This document shows, in pieces, positions 62,113 to 64,000 of a stretch of 64,000 bases of DNA. Position 1 is the stretch's first letter, and each line of letters opens with the position of its first letter. The notes under the pieces were generated by a model. The model was not told the origin of the DNA, ran no database searches, and worked only from the letters and a program-made list of their open reading frames with translations. The translations under genes and the position numbers were made by a program. The stretch lies in the NCBI GenBank assembly GCA_013289955.1, contig JABCYZ010000011.1, positions 1-64,000 on the forward strand, given 5' to 3'. The DNA comes from Acidobacteriota bacterium. GTDB taxonomy: Bacteria; Acidobacteriota; Terriglobia; Acidiferrales; UBA7541.

Positions 62113-63885
62113 GTGACTTGGAATCAAGTTTATGATCCCCTCGGCCACTGGTGGCTCTCAACGCTGGTTGCCGCTCTCCCCGTCGTCGTTCTTCTCGGCC
62201 TGCTCGCCGGCTTCAAGGTCCGCGCCCATCTTTGCGCCGTTGCCGGCGCCGCCACTGCTATCCTCTGCGCCGTCCTCGTTTTCCATATGCCCGCGCAAAT
62301 GGCCTTCAGCAGCTTCCTCTACGGCTCCGCCTACGGCCTCCTCAAAATCGTCTGGATCGTCATCGCCGCCGTTTTCCTCTACGACATCTCCGTCGAAACG
62401 GGCCAATTTGAAATCATGAAGCAGTCCGTCGCGGCCATCACTCCCGACCGCCGCCTCCAACTCCTCCTCGTAGCCTTCTGCTTTGGCGCTTTCATTGAAG
62501 GCTGTGCCGGTTTCGGTGCCCCGGTCGCCATCGCTGGCGCTTTCATGATCGGCCTCGGCTTCAAACCCTTCCACGCCGCCGCACTCAACCTCATCGCCAA
62601 CACCGCTCCCGTCGCGTGGGGCGCTATTGGCACTCCCGTCCACGCTCTCGCCTCCGTCACCGCCCTCAACGAAAGCGATCTCAGCGCCATGATCGGCCGG
62701 ATCCTGCCGATCACCGCCGTCATCGTGCCCTTCTGGCTGGTTCGAGCCATGGTAAGTTGGTCAGAAACGTGGGAAGTTTTCCCCGCCATCCTCGTCGTCG
62801 GCATCTCCTTCGCGGGCACGCAATGGTTTTGGGCCAATCACATGGATAGCAATCTCGTCGACATCGCCGCCGGCGTCGTCTCCCTCATCGCCACCATGAT
62901 CTTCCTTCGCTTCTGGAAGCCCAAACATATCTGGCGATTCCCCGAAGAGCGCGAAGCCGACGCCACCAAAGGTGCTGCCGCAGTCCAGACTTCCGTGACC
63001 GACACCCTGGGCGACGAATGGCAAATCCGTCAAAGATCCCTCGCCGGTACGCGTTACTCCGCCGGTCAAATCGCCAAAGCCTGGCTGCCCTTCGCCATTC
63101 TCTCGCTCTTCGTCCTCGCCTGGGGCCTGCCCAGCATCAAGCTGGCCATGAATAAAGCCACCACACCCGCTTTTGCAGTCAAGCTCCCCGATGGTAAGAA
63201 TCGCCCCGGCCCGGCAGGCTGGGACTGGCCCGCGCTCCACAACAAGGTCTACCGCACCGCTCCCGTAGTGGCTAAACCCGCCCCCGAAGCCGCCCGCTTC
63301 GATTTCAACTGGCTCACCGCCACCGGCACGGCTTGCTTTCTAGCAGCACTCGTAGGAGGCCTGATCCTCGGCCTCGGCCCCGGCAAAATCCTGAAAATCT
63401 TCGGCGGCACACTCTTCCGACTCCGCTTCGCCATCGTCGCCATGACCTGCATGCTCGGCCTCGGCTACGTCACCCGTTACTCCGGCATGGACGCCGTCCT
63501 CGGCCTGGCCTTCACGCGCACTGGCTGGTTCTTCCCCTTCTTCGGCGCCTTCATCGGCTGGCTAGGCGTAGCCCTCACCGGCAGCGACACCTCCTCCAAC
63601 GTCCTCTTCGGCGGCCTGCAAAAAATCACCGCCCAGCAGCTCAACCTCAGCCCCATCCTCATGTGCGCCACCAACAGCGCCGGCGGCGTCATGGGCAAAA
63701 TGATCGACGCCCAATCCATCTGCATTGCCACCGCCGCTACCAACCAAGTCGGCCAGGAGGGCTCCATCTTCCGTTTCGTCTTCTGGCACTCCGTAGCCCT
63801 GGCGTCCATTGTCGGCGTGATCGTCATGCTCTATGCCTACGTCTTCCCCCAATTCATCCCCAGCGGCCTAAACTTTATCCACTAG
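62113..63885 (+). CDS. lctP: L-lactate permease (LctP/LldP family)
   Basis: 590 residues, about 12-14 membrane helices. GTG 62113 follows GGAGG by seven bases. Typical landmarks are Trp-Asn-Gln-Val-Tyr-Asp-Pro-Leu near the start, Phe-Ile-Glu-Gly-Cys-Ala-Gly-Phe-Gly-Ala-Pro-Val near 130-142, and Leu-Thr-Gly-Ser-Asp-Thr-Ser-Ser-Asn near 492-500. It should import L-lactate or glycolate with a proton. A hydrophilic loop of about 110 residues at 280-390 is Lys/Ala/Pro-rich. No lactate dehydrogenase gene is within the window. A T-run follows the stop. Confidence 0.93.
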   Translation: MTWNQVYDPLGHWWLSTLVAALPVVVLLGLLAGFKVRAHLCAVAGAATAILCAVLVFHMPAQMAFSSFLYGSAYGLLKIVWIVIAAVFLYDISVETGQFEIMKQSVAAITPDRRLQLLLVAFCFGAFIEGCAGFGAPVAIAGAFMIGLGFKPFHAAALNLIANTAPVAWGAIGTPVHALASVTALNESDLSAMIGRILPITAVIVPFWLVRAMVSWSETWEVFPAILVVGISFAGTQWFWANHMDSNLVDIAAGVVSLIATMIFLRFWKPKHIWRFPEEREADATKGAAAVQTSVTDTLGDEWQIRQRSLAGTRYSAGQIAKAWLPFAILSLFVLAWGLPSIKLAMNKATTPAFAVKLPDGKNRPGPAGWDWPALHNKVYRTAPVVAKPAPEAARFDFNWLTATGTACFLAALVGGLILGLGPGKILKIFGGTLFRLRFAIVAMTCMLGLGYVTRYSGMDAVLGLAFTRTGWFFPFFGAFIGWLGVALTGSDTSSNVLFGGLQKITAQQLNLSPILMCATNSAGGVMGKMIDAQSICIATAATNQVGQEGSIFRFVFWHSVALASIVGVIVMLYAYVFPQFIPSGLNFIH

Positions 63886-64000
63886 CGCTTTTTTTTGGGC
63901 CTTACGGCACGACAAAATACGTTTCGCGTTTGGCAGGCGCTGACCGCGGCCTCGATTTTCGCAAGTTCACACGCAGCCTCGCGTGATCTCGTGTGCAAAT

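Noticed and set aside
63886..64000. T-run after the lactate permease as a terminator
   Set aside because: Eight T residues follow, but no stable stem precedes them.

Overview
The window looks like a chromosomal piece of an Acidobacteriota genome (Terriglobia-like). The strongest pointer is a PadR regulator translationally linked to an 874-residue permease with the acidobacterial ADOP architecture (N-terminal helper domain, two MacB/FtsX permease halves). Supporting signs are two small exported DUF5818-like proteins, DUF2934-type small proteins, many one- and two-component regulators, and a moderately high G+C content. No rRNA, confident tRNA, CRISPR array, insertion sequence or phage gene was seen, so this reads as ordinary host chromosome rather than an island.

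Layout. 0-7 kb: an exported DinB-like protein, the PadR-ADOP pair, then a minus-strand operon led by an ArsR repressor (VOC protein, SRPBCC protein, small membrane protein, DUF1801 protein). 7-15 kb: a set of small stress-type proteins (CsbD, DUF1328, DUF3185-like, SYLF, DUF3309, lmo0937-type) interleaved with an ECF sigma factor, two response regulators, an AI-2E-type permease and a MscS channel. 15-37 kb: a signalling-rich stretch with a MEDS-PAS kinase, a GGDEF cyclase, several receiver-only proteins, a receiver-kinase, and a 1951-residue soluble hybrid kinase with nine near-identical 92-residue HAMP repeats. It also holds a YXWGXW-repeat protein, a DksA/TraR-type zinc protein, a PilZ protein, a GH13 branching-enzyme-like protein and an OmpR-type two-component pair. 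37-41 kb: an acyl desaturase divergent from the primary sigma factor rpoD, which starts with TTG.

40.6-47.4 kb is a tightly overlapping operon: ECF sigma factor, anti-sigma/FecR-like membrane protein, and two ABC ATPase-permease pairs. 47.6-59.7 kb is the most interesting part. A complete oligopeptide ABC importer (two ATPases, two permeases, a binding protein) runs through stop/start overlaps directly into an ECF-type sigma factor and a 961-residue TPR-CHAT protease. These are followed by a putative zinc-binding anti-sigma-like protein, a secreted subtilisin-family peptidase and an HD-GYP protein. The gene order suggests a peptide-sensing, protease-gated transcription circuit. That is inference: each family is recognisable, but I know of no description of this combination.

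The window ends with RecQ helicase (minus strand) divergent from an LctP-type lactate permease. Start codons were chosen by Shine-Dalgarno position where possible; several non-ATG starts (TTG for rpoD, the GH13 enzyme and the 40.6-kb sigma factor; GTG for a 49-residue membrane protein) follow from this.
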